This document shows positions 1 to 9,549 of a DNA stretch of 64,000 nucleotides, piece by piece. The stretch is from Leptidea sinapis (Eukaryota > Arthropoda > Insecta > Lepidoptera > Pieridae): contig NC_066301.1 in assembly GCF_905404315.1 (NCBI RefSeq), forward strand, positions 4,154,001-4,218,000, written 5' to 3'. The notes under the pieces were generated by a model, which had not been told where the DNA came from, did no database searches, and worked only from the letters and a program-made list of their open reading frames with translations. The first letter of the stretch is position 1. Each line of letters opens with the position of its first letter. The position numbers were made by a program, and so were the translations under genes.

Positions 1-157
1 GTAATATTAACCAAGTGGACAATATAAGTTTAAATCATATTTCAAGTTTTAATATCATCTGGTAATTTACTGTACAATTGGCCACTTATTGTTAGTTTAC
101 GACCGAATTTAAGGAGGGTATATATACCTACCTATTTATTTCGGCTGTAGGTATATT
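1..157. other. No gene recognised
   Basis: AT-rich sequence with no supported reading frame or repeat that I can name. Confidence 0.4.
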
Positions 158-430
158 GTATATATCTTAACATATATAAATTACGTGACACGTTGTTTGT
201 CCACGATGGACTCCTAAACTAATGAACGGATTTTAATGGGGATTACTTCATGGAGTGTAGTTTGGTCCAACTTGAGAGATAGGATAGTTTTTATTTCGAT
301 TTGGGACCCATGATTATTTTTATTTTCAATATTTGTTTTGTATGTACATATTTTCTATGAGAGAATTTAGTGGCGCACTGTTTGACAGTTCCGCTGTGAA
401 ACAATTTCATTATAAAAACAGGGAGCATTT
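158..430 (+). repeat. Helitron-like repeat fragment, copy 1 (family F)
   Basis: This stretch closely resembles 47205-47450: the same run of blocks recurs in the same order (catggagtgtagtttggtcc, acttgagagataggat, ttctatgagagaattta, then a ttgacagtt...gct block). The wording is typical of non-autonomous lepidopteran Helitrons, but neither terminus is recognisable here, so the class is an inference. Confidence 0.55.
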
Positions 431-554
431 TTTAAGAAATAATTCTTAATGTTTTGAAATATTCTTGGTGCATTCCTATAAAACAGTATTTTTTTTATCA
501 TCCACTAAAAAAAAACAGACATATTTCTTAATCTATACATTTTTATTTGGATAA

Positions 555-700
555 TCTATACTAATATTATAAAGTGGAAAGATTTGATTGTTTGTTTGCA
601 TTGAGTAGGCTCCAAAACTATTTAGGTGACACCCCAATTATAGGTGCAAATCGAGATCAAGTAACAAATCGGAGATAAACAGATCATTACATACGTTTTA
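555..700 (+). mobile_element. Helitron 5'-end fragment
   Basis: Begins TCTATACTAATATTATAAAG after an A, the same 5' signature as the complete Helitron at 58516-58861, followed by a GTTTGTTTG run. No 3' CTAG end with hairpin was found nearby, so this looks like a 5' fragment. Confidence 0.5.
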
Positions 701-1162
701 TCAAATTAATATTAGTATTTAAAATTTTTAAATTGAATAAAACTGTGAGAAATAAATTATATTCGAACTAGGAAAAAAAGCTCATCAAATAAATAATTGT
801 AATTGCAACATAAGACATATTTACATTATTAGTTTTACATATTTGACATATAAGCTTTCGAGTGAGGACATAAGAGTACTGTATTTTCTTTTTGGGTTTA
901 CTGTTAGTGAAGCATTGAGGATTTGTTTCCAAGTTGTACCATTTATAGAGTGCAGAATTCTTAAATACCTTGTTTATAAATTACACAGCTTTAAAAGTAA
1001 GTATACAGGAAAACAACCAACATACGCATTTATTTCACAATTACGTATCGCTGCCTCGGCGTGGCCTTAATAACTAAGTCTGACGGGTTACAAATAACTG
1101 CACATAAGTACACCAAAATAGGCGCAGTTTCGAGTTGCGGAAGAATACCCGTCAATACCACA
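701..1162. other. No gene recognised
   Basis: AT-rich spacer. The short open frame at 843-1070 has no recognisable domain and ordinary AT-rich composition; it is treated as chance. Confidence 0.4.
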
Positions 1163-1225
1163 AGTGCTGCCCTCGTACATGCATGCATGTGTAGGTAACA
1201 TGCATGCATGTACGAGGGCAGCACT
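1163..1225. repeat. 27-bp perfect palindrome at mariner left end
   Basis: Arms 1163-1189 and 1199-1225 are exact reverse complements around a 9-nt loop (1190-1198). The right arm contains a flank rich in ATGCATGCATG, the TA target site and the first 13 bp of the mariner terminal repeat. The left arm repeats that end in inverted order. Homology stops at the outer edge of the arms. Confidence 0.9.
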
Positions 1226-2375
1226 GAAAATTTCGGGAATCAAGGAAGTGACACAACATTACTATTTAAAAATGTATTTATTGCTTTTCGAAGTATTCTC
1301 CGCGAAATTTGACACATTATTCTATTCGGAAGTTGCGGTCTCCAAAATGGCCGTTTTGTAGGCGTCCACAGCTTCTTCAGGTGATGAAAATCTCTGACCA
1401 CGCAATTTATTCTTTATTTTAGGGAATGTATAGAAATCATTAGGGCTTAGGTCGGGGCTGTACGGCGGATGGTCTAATAATTCTATGTTTTCTTGCTCTA
1501 AAAACTCTTTTGCTCTGTGCGCGGTGTGAGAACTCGCATTGTCGTGATGGAGGATGATGCGGCGATTGCAGTTCTCTTTACGGAGTTCAGAAACGACCTG
1601 TGGCAAACAAATGCTAGCATACCATTCGGCATTAACCGTTCTTTGTCCCTCAAGAGGACTAGTCGCAACATGGCCGGTTTTGGAGACAATTGTGGCCACC
1701 ATTTTTTTTTGCAACACTTCGTGAACGAACAATTATTGTTGGCTTTAACTCATTTTCTAACACCCAAACTCGTGACTGGTTTTTGTTTCGGATTCATACG
1801 CGTATATTCAGGATTCGTCACCTCATTCGGTATTGTATACAGCATTTGAGGATCACACAGCACAGGAGGTTCATGCAAGATTATTTGTATTTGACTCATG
1901 CCAATGTCTAAAGTTGCCTGAATATCGCGGTATGTCACATGTCGATCTTCCTCAATCAGTTTACGCACAGCATCAACGTTTTCTTTGGTGACTGCAGTTT
2001 TTGGACGACCTTGACGGGGATCATCACTGAGCTTCACACGTCCACGTTGAAATTCAGCAAACCAGCGATAAATTGTGGTTTTGGATGGGGCTTCATCACC
2101 AAATACAGAAATCACCCGGTCAACACACTGTTTTTGTGTTAAACCACTTCGAAAGCCATAATAAATCATCGCTCTAGAATTTTCTCGAGTCAATTCTATT
2201 TTCTCAACGACTAAACAAGCTTGAAAAGACCTTGTGACAAGACTGAGAATCTTTTTTTTAAATAAATAAATGGTATTCGATTTTTAAAACCAAGGAGTTT
2301 TCAATTAAAAAGATTTTAATATGACAGGAACAGTGGAAATATTCCATTCCCGATACTTTTAGTGCAGCCCTCGTA
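1211..2375 (-). mobile_element. mariner (Tc1/mariner) element, inactive
   Basis: Bounded by TA dinucleotides (1211-1212 and 2374-2375). The 28-bp terminal inverted repeats at 1213-1240 and 2346-2373 both begin CGAGGGC and match at 24 of 28 positions by eye. The element is 1161 bp, close to the usual 1.3 kb for mariner. The transposase frame lies on the - strand between the repeats and is broken. Confidence 0.85.
1322..2193 (-). pseudogene. mariner transposase pseudogene
   Basis: The N-terminal part (2193 down to about 1800) reads as the paired helix-turn-helix of mariner transposases, including the stretch YRWFAEFQRGR. The C-terminal part (1732 to 1322) carries HHDNASSHTA with the second catalytic Asp and YSPDLSPNDF with the third, which is the DD34D pattern. 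The middle is missing: roughly the segment between the DNA-binding domain and the first catalytic Asp is deleted. At least two frameshifts follow, one of them at a run of nine A residues. The first catalytic Asp is not visible. Intact family members are about 345 aa, so this copy cannot make active transposase. Terminal repeats and TA site duplications are still present, so it could in principle be moved by a related enzyme (inference). Confidence 0.85.
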
Positions 2376-2639
2376 CTATGTACTTTACCAATGAATAGTC
2401 TTATCGTGATTCATCATCAATAACACATAGCAAAATAAAGATGCCAACGGGTAGGATAATTCTGGTTAAATCATTGATAACATATCAATGGGGAGATGAA
2501 GGAGAGCATGCAGGTGGCAATGTGAATGAGATTCCATGAATTATGAGTGTGATGTGCTTTGCAATAAAGGCAACATTTTGTGAAATTGAAAGACACAGTG
2601 TTAATACAAAAATTGTAATAGCTGCATGAAAATGTGGCA

Positions 2640-3330
2640 ATATTAAAAAATGTAATGGAAAAACAAGGACCGACCACATTCTTGAAAAACCAGAAGAATA
2701 TCAGGAACGTTGCTGACCTTTTAGAAGCTTTCTTAAAAGGCCAACAATGGTCTGATGGGTTTGATTTAGGATTGTTTGTGACGCCTTCCTCTATTAGTTT
2801 TATTTTATGGAAAAGGAGGACAAACGGGCGTACCTCACACTCTCTTGAAACACCAGAGTAATCACAGGAGCGTTGCCGACCTCTTTTGATGGTACTCATA
2901 TCGTATTGTCCCGGAAACACCACAAAAGGAAGGTCATTCCACAACTTTGTAGTACGTGGAAGAAAGCTCCTCGAAAACCGCACCTCACAATGGCCGCGTT
3001 TCTTTGAAGCCAAATTGACTTTGTCTTCGAGTTGACCGCGGAATTCACTCGATATTTCGAGACCCATTATTCCGAGAGGCCCTGGCCATTAAGAGTCCTA
3101 TCTAGGTGGCCACCACCTATGTATGTTTAAGGTTGACAAGAGGAACGCTTGCCGATCGTCTACGGCGAAGACGTACTGTGGGTCACTGATCAACTGACTT
3201 TCCTCTAGATAAGCCAGGAGTTGGCGCTTTATGATTCTATCCACGATCTTCGGGAGCAGGTAGGTTATAGTCACAGGCAGCAGGAACCGATCCGATTTTG
3301 AGAATCGCATTGACAAGGGCGGACTTTCAT
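2640..3330 (-). mobile_element. Jockey-like LINE 3' fragments, rearranged
   Basis: On the - strand, 3316-3098 encodes a reverse transcriptase piece (RQLLAYLEESQLISDPQY). The next piece, about 3067-2810, joins a later segment (LEISSEFRGQLEDK) directly to the element's C-terminal region (RSFLPRTTKLWNDLP). The intervening fingers/thumb coding is deleted. A second, older copy of the 3' end sits at about 2680-2740. The same family recurs at 7727, 16325, 25545, 36590, 41480 and 60288. Confidence 0.75.
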
Positions 3331-3557
3331 CACGAACAAAACCTACGCTTCTTGAAGAATTATAATTTATATTTTAATGTTTAGATATTTGCTTTTAAAA
3401 ATGTTCTTTAGTGACCAATAAATTCACTCCCACAAGCTCCCCTTTCGTCAATTTCCTAAGTCTTTTGTTCGAAAGCTAGCCGACTATAGGTTTATTACCA
3501 GGTATAATTTGATATGTTGTAAGGCCGTTATTGTTTAATATTAAATTATAATTGTTA
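3331..3557. other. No gene recognised
   Basis: AT-rich spacer between the LINE fragment and the inverted-repeat element. Confidence 0.35.
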
Positions 3558-4611
3558 GAGCACTTTTGCACTACTTTCAATCCGAATCCGACCCGTACCC
3601 GTGAAAATACGGTCCGTTGTAGTCGTAGAACTATTTCTATCGGTTGACGGAAATAAATCGGATAACGGAAGCCGGAGCTAATGCGTAAACTACCATATAA
3701 ATAGTTCTAAGACTATTACGGACCATGTTTGCACGGATACGGATCGGGAGGTCTACTCGCAAAATCGACAACGATACATTCGGAACGATACGATAATACT
3801 CCGAATATATCGCAACTACCTAACTCTAACAAATGTTCGAATTCCTTATCGTTTATCGTTACCATAGACTAATATTTTGATTTTTTTACGATGTAAGTTT
3901 GAATGAAATATGTTCAAACCTAAACATTATCTGTGCTACGCCGCTGTTTACTGTCAAAAGTCAAAACATAGTTTAGGCGCTAAGGACCATGCCAGACTCT
4001 GCACCACCAATTTGGTATCATTTACACATAATGTCAATGTTAAAAAAATATGTAATGAATATAATATGACCATTTAAAATTGAATAAATAATACAAAACT
4101 TGTGGATAATAAAATGTAAAAAAAAGTAACTCGACCCTTCTCGTCGACTTACTATTTCTCAGACGGCCATTTGCATTATTTCTACGCATAAATTATCAAC
4201 AAAATGACTTAAATGACTTAGTAGTAAAAAAATCCTGTTGAATAGTAAATCACATATAATTATTTTAATAATATTTATTAAGTATGTATATTTTATGGCA
4301 AATATATGTATACAACTTGAAACGATATTATCATCGACAGCCTAGAAGGTGTCGTTGAGATTATCGTAAAAGTGACGTTTGATTAATTGTGAAATTCGTA
4401 TATTCGTCTCTGACATTTTCAACTAAGAGTAGAGTTAGGACCGATAAATGATAATCATCGTTTTCATTCATTCAAAAAAAGAATCATCGTTTCGACATTG
4501 AATACGATGTAACTAAGAGTAGGATTCGACACGACTAATGCCACGATTTATCGAATATCGATTTTAGGAGTAGGCCCCCGGATTCGTATCGGACGTAGGG
4601 CAAAAGCGTTC
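3558..4611. mobile_element. Candidate 1.05-kb terminal-inverted-repeat element
   Basis: The ends at 3558-3590 and 4579-4611 are imperfect inverted repeats: about 26 of 33 positions agree, with shared cores CTTTTGC, CTAC and CGAATCCG. The interior is rich in short ATCG/CGAT words. It holds a partial internal duplication around 'aactaagagtag' (about 4420 and 4510). There is no open frame, so it would be non-autonomous. The target duplication is not clear, hence moderate confidence. Confidence 0.5.
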
Positions 4612-5128
4612 GAACTTTTAATTTACAATTTTTCTCTGCTTTTTCTCTTTCTGTCTCGCCACACTATTTCCCACATGACACGGGTTGGCTGGAAGCAATC
4701 TCTTAGATAAGTCCACCTTTTTCCACAAAAAAAAATACATAGCAAGTAATGCTATGTATTATTTTTTGTCCACTTTTTTACTTGTGCATTAAAGAATAAT
4801 GTAATAAATAGCGATAAATAAAGACTATATTTTATATAACCAGTCATATTATTTCAATTGGTAAATCCATGAGAGTGAATGTAAAATACTCATAAAAATA
4901 TTAAAGGATCAATACTGTTTAATAGCCCAACGACGACTTCTGACTTACGCATACCCGCAAAAGAACTATACCGCGCGTGTGTGTGGGCGCGTCAAATATA
5001 TAATATCGCTCGTTTTGATTTATATAAACGGCCTCTTAAGATGTTTTCAAAATGACTCTACATTGACCAATATCTGTACATAATAAGTAGTATTTTATGT
5101 AACATTTGTATAAGAAAAGCCAAAAGGG
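4612..5128. other. No gene recognised
   Basis: AT-rich sequence with one small hairpin (about 4732-4770, ACATAGCA...TGCTATGT). Nothing else supported. Confidence 0.35.
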
Positions 5129-5312
5129 GTGGTGCGGGTTGCGATGAGAGCCGCAAGCAATCATCGCAATTAATGACGCCAAAACCGTTTTTTGACTAGT
5201 TATACAACATTCAATACTTTTTCTTCGACCAGGTAATTGTAAATGAAACAATAATTAAACTCGTAGCATCATTCATTGAATCGCCTTCGGCTCACGTCGC
5301 AATCCACGCCAC
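5129..5312. repeat. Foldback repeat, about 30-bp arms
   Basis: The left arm 5129-5158 and right arm 5282-5312 are imperfect inverted repeats sharing TTGCGA and GAGCCG cores, separated by about 125 bp. They resemble MITE-type foldbacks. The frame 5036-5251 (-) runs through it and is not considered coding. Confidence 0.55.
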
Positions 5313-6149
5313 TCGTGTTTTTGACCCTCATTGTACAACTGTTGCTTAAAATACTAAATAACCATTAAGACCATAATCACAGCATTCCTAAATTAAGTAT
5401 TTATTGAGAATTATTTTCTATTTTTTTTTGTTTAGGTTTCTATTAAAGCATGTTTTAGTGTAATAACTAATATTTATTTATTTCGATATAATCACAGCAT
5501 TCCTAATTTAAGTACCTAGTTAGATTTCGGGAGCGAGCAATTGGGTTTTTAAAAATATAAACTAAAATTAATATTTTAGAATTGAAATAAGAGTTTATTA
5601 TTTATGACCCGAGCTTACAGAGTTGATGCAAAACTGATCTTAATAACTAAAATATAAATGCAGAATGTAACTTAAAACTATCTTACCAGCTACTGTTATA
5701 ATAACAAGTTGCCCGGAAGGGCCGACTGAAAAGAGAAGTGCTGCGTTAGGCTCTACCCCAGCGTGAGACCTTAAGGCTCTGTTGCACTGTGGGATAGGAT
5801 ATATAACTACCTACTTATTGAGAATTATTTTCAAAACAATAATTAAGAGTAAATAAAATATCAAGTTATAAGAATAAAAAATATGGTAAATAAAACACTA
5901 AAACTTACAATGTAAATAAAAGTTGATGACCACATTTTGCTCAACTGGGCCCGCTGCCAAAAAAAAACACAACATAATTTAAAAAACAAATGTTTGTACC
6001 CCAACTAAAAATATTTTCTTTTAATTACTGTTATGTTTTTGTTAAATGTAAGCCCTTAGGACTCTGCCTTATTAAATAATAATAAACACAGTATATAGTT
6101 ACTTCAAGTTTAAAATTACTTCTCCCTGTCATGTAATTATTTATGACCA
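5313..6149. other. No gene recognised
   Basis: AT-rich. The phrase 'atcacagcattcctaa' appears twice (about 5370 and 5490), suggesting a small duplicated segment. No coding signal. Confidence 0.35.
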
Positions 6150-6392
6150 TTCCCAATATTCAGTCTATCTCTTACTTGAGATGAAAATTATTACACTGTC
6201 TGTCAATGGGAGGAAGTATAGCTTACCAGCGATAGCAGTGTATGGAAATTTCAATTCACATATCCCAATATAAGGAGATAAGAATAAGAATGACTTATCA
6301 GGTATATTGGGACAGCTTCAGATTATTGACAGCTAAATACTGACAGTAGAAGGTAGTAATTTATCTCTATCTGTAGATAGTATATTGGGAAC
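6150..6392. mobile_element. MITE family H, copy 1
   Basis: The ends are inverted repeats starting TTCCCAATAT, with TCTA shared a few bases further in. The interior has several further 'CCCAATAT' words. The same element is found inverted at 23185-23495 (BCKDHB intron 2) and, rearranged, at 45183-45379. Too short to encode a transposase. Confidence 0.7.
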
Positions 6393-7726
6393 AGCTGTTA
6401 GTGACAAAGGGATAAATGTTTTAAATATGGAATAACTTTACTTGGCATTTATTCTTAATGACACAGAAAGTTTTTGGTAGTACCTTTTTAAATTCCACAA
6501 GACCCGAATCAAATTGAAAATTGGATGTTATATAAAATAAAGATAATCATATTTTGTATAAAACATACCTGAATTCTTTATCTCCGCTTCAATATTTTGC
6601 ATCTACTACAGAATACTGAACTAGACAGACAGAATGTACCATGTAGATACTGGAACAATAACAAAAAGTAATTTTCAGTTACAGGAACAGTAATTAGAAA
6701 TGTAATTTAAATATTGTTCTCCAGGATAATATACGTACAAAAATTTATATACCTACTTACGTTTATCAGAACATTAAACATCAGTTTATGTATTATTAAT
6801 AAGTTATTACTATTCTCGTATCAATTTAGTAGTGTTTTGAGTTTTATTTTACTTTTATTTGTTTGTATTTTGAAATTTGAATTCAAATTTTACCAGTTTT
6901 TTTTTTATACTAGAAGTGCAAACTGCAAAGGCAATCACCATACAGTGTTGTCAAATGTCAATAGGCAATACTCGTCTCGATAGTTGGGTTTTTCCATATC
7001 CATATACTTACAATATACTAGCGAATAGACAAACAAAGCGTGTGAGAGACAAGAACATCTCTAACGGAAATACATCACAACAGAAAACTAAGGCGTATCT
7101 ATTGTAACTGATTTTGACTCTAGTTGTACCTAAACAATCAGCAAAGCTTGGCATTAAATTAAAAAAAAAACACTTCATTTTGGTATAACCAATAAAGTTG
7201 GAATAAATTATTTTGATACTTTTCCTATTTAATTTATTTGATAATAATTCGTAACCGATACATATAGGGGTTTACACATACATTTTGGTTTCTTATTTTT
7301 GTACAGTTATTTATTACATAATTTGCATACACATTGAGACATGAGTTCTTTGTAGAATTATATTGAATATTAATTTAAAATTATAAGTTCAACATATAAA
7401 GGAATCGTAGCTATTATCAGAATCAGAAATTATTGAATGGGGAAAAAATATTTACTGAGTAAAAAAAATATTTTATGAAGACACTTATATCTTCCTTAGA
7501 AGAAAAACAGAGTTTGTACAGCATAATATGATTCAAAACTTTATTTTTCCATAGATTCATCTGAACTGTGATGAATGGTTCTGTCTTCTGTTATTCAATC
7601 CCTCGTTTTGTGCTGAGCTTCAATATGAAGAATATGCTCCGTTATTGTTTTCCAATCTTATGGAGTCTAACTTTAAAAATAATTTTTTATGACAGATTCC
7701 ATTTGAGCTGCTGAAACAGCAATATT
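6393..7726. other. No gene recognised
   Basis: AT-rich, about 1.3 kb. Open frames at 6714-6983 and 6877-7107 have low-complexity hydrophobic or AT-driven translations, without recognisable domains. Treated as non-coding. Confidence 0.35.
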
Positions 7727-8005
7727 TCTGTATTTTTATGGAATAGGTGGACCAACGAGCGTACGGGTCACCTAGTGTTAAGTGATCACCGCCGCCCACA
7801 ATCTCTTGCAACACCAGAGGAATCACAAGAGCGTTGCTGGCCCTTAAGGAAGGTGTATGCGATTTTTTGAAGGTACCCATGTCGCATCGTCCCGGTAACA
7901 CCGCACAAGGAAGCTCGTTCCACAGCTTTGTAGTACGAGGAAGAAAGCTCCTTGAGAACCACAGTGTGGAGGACCGCCACACATCCAGATGGTGGCGTTC
8001 CTTAC
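7727..8005 (-). mobile_element. Jockey-like LINE 3' fragment
   Basis: On the - strand this reads as the last ~75 codons of the Jockey-like family (RSFLPRTTKLWNELPC) followed by its 3' end, ending in ...CCATAAAAATA at about 7730. It is truncated at the 5' side near 8000. Minor frameshifts are present. Confidence 0.75.
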
Positions 8006-8149
8006 ATCTAGTGAGTTTACCTATGGTAATTCATGGCAAAAGTTGATTTCTACTGGGAAAAAGACCTGCAAAGATAAATATCAATGTGTTTTATTTGCTG
8101 ATTGATTTTGTTTGAATACCTTGACAAAAGAAAAAAGTGCCTATCAGTC

Positions 8150-8650
8150 CATAGGGATCTTTAAAAGTCATTTGATTCTGTATCTCTCCAGAATCTATTG
8201 TAATTAGAGGCACACTACTTGCTATTTTTGAAAAGTATTTATGTAATGGGAAGCTAAGGGTTAAACTGGGCCAGTAGTCAAGTCAGGATGCGCCGATGAA
8301 CAAGGGATGGCAGTAGTTGACATTTGGATGAAATACAATTCGCCCACAATTAATACAGCTAAAAAAACATTTGCCATACCATCTACAAAAACAGCCTTCC
8401 CAAGATTAGCAATGTGCAGGGGTGTTATGGTCGACCAGCGGCTTTCCTGGTTCCTGTATATCGTATCGCAGTATGGTGGTGCTATTAAGTCAAGATTACT
8501 GGAAGTGGAAAGAACCCAAAGAGCACTTTTAATGGTTATGCACTTTAAGCGACAACGTTTTTCTACAGAACGCTTGTATCAGCTCACATATTCACAGTCA
8601 TAAATTATACTGAATTCGTTTCTTGAAATTCGGATTGTCTACTTCGTTAG
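8150..8650 (+). pseudogene. LINE reverse-transcriptase C-terminal fragment
   Basis: The + frame 8307-8603 reads VMVDQRLSW, then LLEVERTQRALLMVMHF. This is typical of the region after the catalytic core in insect CR1/Jockey-like LINEs, where 'GV.ID..LSW' precedes the wall of C-terminal helices. Upstream and downstream frames are broken. No 3' tail could be defined. Confidence 0.55.
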
Positions 8651-8846
8651 AAGCCTGCAATACCATGAAAGATGCCTATCAGTAATTCGTTTTAAAGAAA
8701 AGAAAGTTGCATTTAACGCCATAATCACGTACGAGCGTTTGTACTCTTAATAATTGTTGGCCACTCTTAATAAAAAATATTGTACATTTGATTTTGTCAA
8801 GATATTGTGTTGTCAGCTTTCCTAAATATAAATTAGTTATTTATGT

Positions 8847-8959
8847 AACTGTCGTGTAATAAGGGGATTTAAAACACGAATGTGGGTTAATGTGATAATA
8901 TGTGGGGAATGTGATAATAGTATCACATCAGTGTTTTAATACCTAATTATCAACAGTTG
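8847..8959. repeat. Foldback unit E, copy 1
   Basis: A short foldback whose arms read AACTGTcGTGTAATAAGGGG at the left and, inverted, ...CCTAATTATCAACAGTT at the right, with TGTGATA words between. It is followed 10 bp later by foldback unit D. The same E-then-D order is found at 40269-40980. Confidence 0.65.
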
Positions 8960-8969
8960 CCTGCAATAC

Positions 8970-9238
8970 TTTATCAACACCCATAATATGTATCCTCTAT
9001 ATAAGATTCTGAAACAGTTAGCTTACTGCTAACTAAAAAAAGCTAGTCCTAGTAACCATAGTATCATCCAAAGGAGTATTATTATGAAAACGTGTAATTT
9101 AATATTATAATGCAATTGCATTACAACACTAGTTTGGATGATGTAATGGTGGACATTGGGTGTATTAATGTTGGCAATAAGCTAACTATTTTAGAATTTA
9201 GAATCTTTATTAGAGGAGTAGGCATGGGTGTAGATAAA
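8970..9238. mobile_element. Foldback unit D, copy 1
   Basis: Long inverted repeats run from TTTATC at 8970 and GATAAA at 9238 inward for about 70-140 bp. They include the paired blocks GTTAGCTTACTGC and its complement GGCAATAAGCTAAC. The unit is nearly one continuous hairpin. The ORF at 9110-9301 is a by-product of this repeat. It lies about 100 bp upstream of the probable MAN1 5'-UTR exon. Confidence 0.7.
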
Positions 9239-9329
9239 GTTCAATTTAACTCGGACTATTCTGTAATAGTGTTCTGTGCTATGCTGTGTCTACGAACGTG
9301 AACAAGTTGTTATGCTTTATCTGTGGTTG

Positions 9330-9447
9330 TAACGTCTTTGCTTTTTTTATAGCGTGTGTCTGAGCGTGTGTGACTGAGATGACGCGCCGGTGATGTGAAT
9401 TTATGTACATGAATAATTTTGACGTAATTGTTGGGACTGAAACAAAT
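9330..9447 (+). other. Probable 5'-UTR exon of MAN1
   Basis: Sequence before a strong splice donor (AAAT|GTAAGG at 9447/9448). The 94-bp intron 9448-9541 ends in the acceptor TTGCACTTGCAG. The exon contains no ATG-initiated frame that continues into MAN1. Its 5' edge is a guess; no TATA box was identified. Confidence 0.45.
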
Positions 9448-9541
9448 GTAAGGTATTTAGTAATTACTCAATCCTTTAACTAATTTCTACACTAGAAATT
9501 ACATTAGAATTCAATCATTTTTCCTGATGTTGCACTTGCAG
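9448..9541 (+). other. Short 5'-UTR intron of MAN1
   Basis: Begins GTAAGG and ends TGCACTTGCAG, eight bases before the MAN1 start codon. The size is typical of insect minimal introns. Confidence 0.55.
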
Positions 9542-9549
9542 ATATCACA

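Noticed and set aside
1322..2193. Domesticated transposase (host gene) instead of a dead mariner
   Set aside because: The middle of the protein is deleted and frames shift at a homopolymer; terminal repeats and TA flanks are still present, so it is simply an old insertion.
4732..4770. Transcription terminator-like hairpin
   Set aside because: Eukaryotic AT-rich context; no adjacent gene; short stem of no known role.
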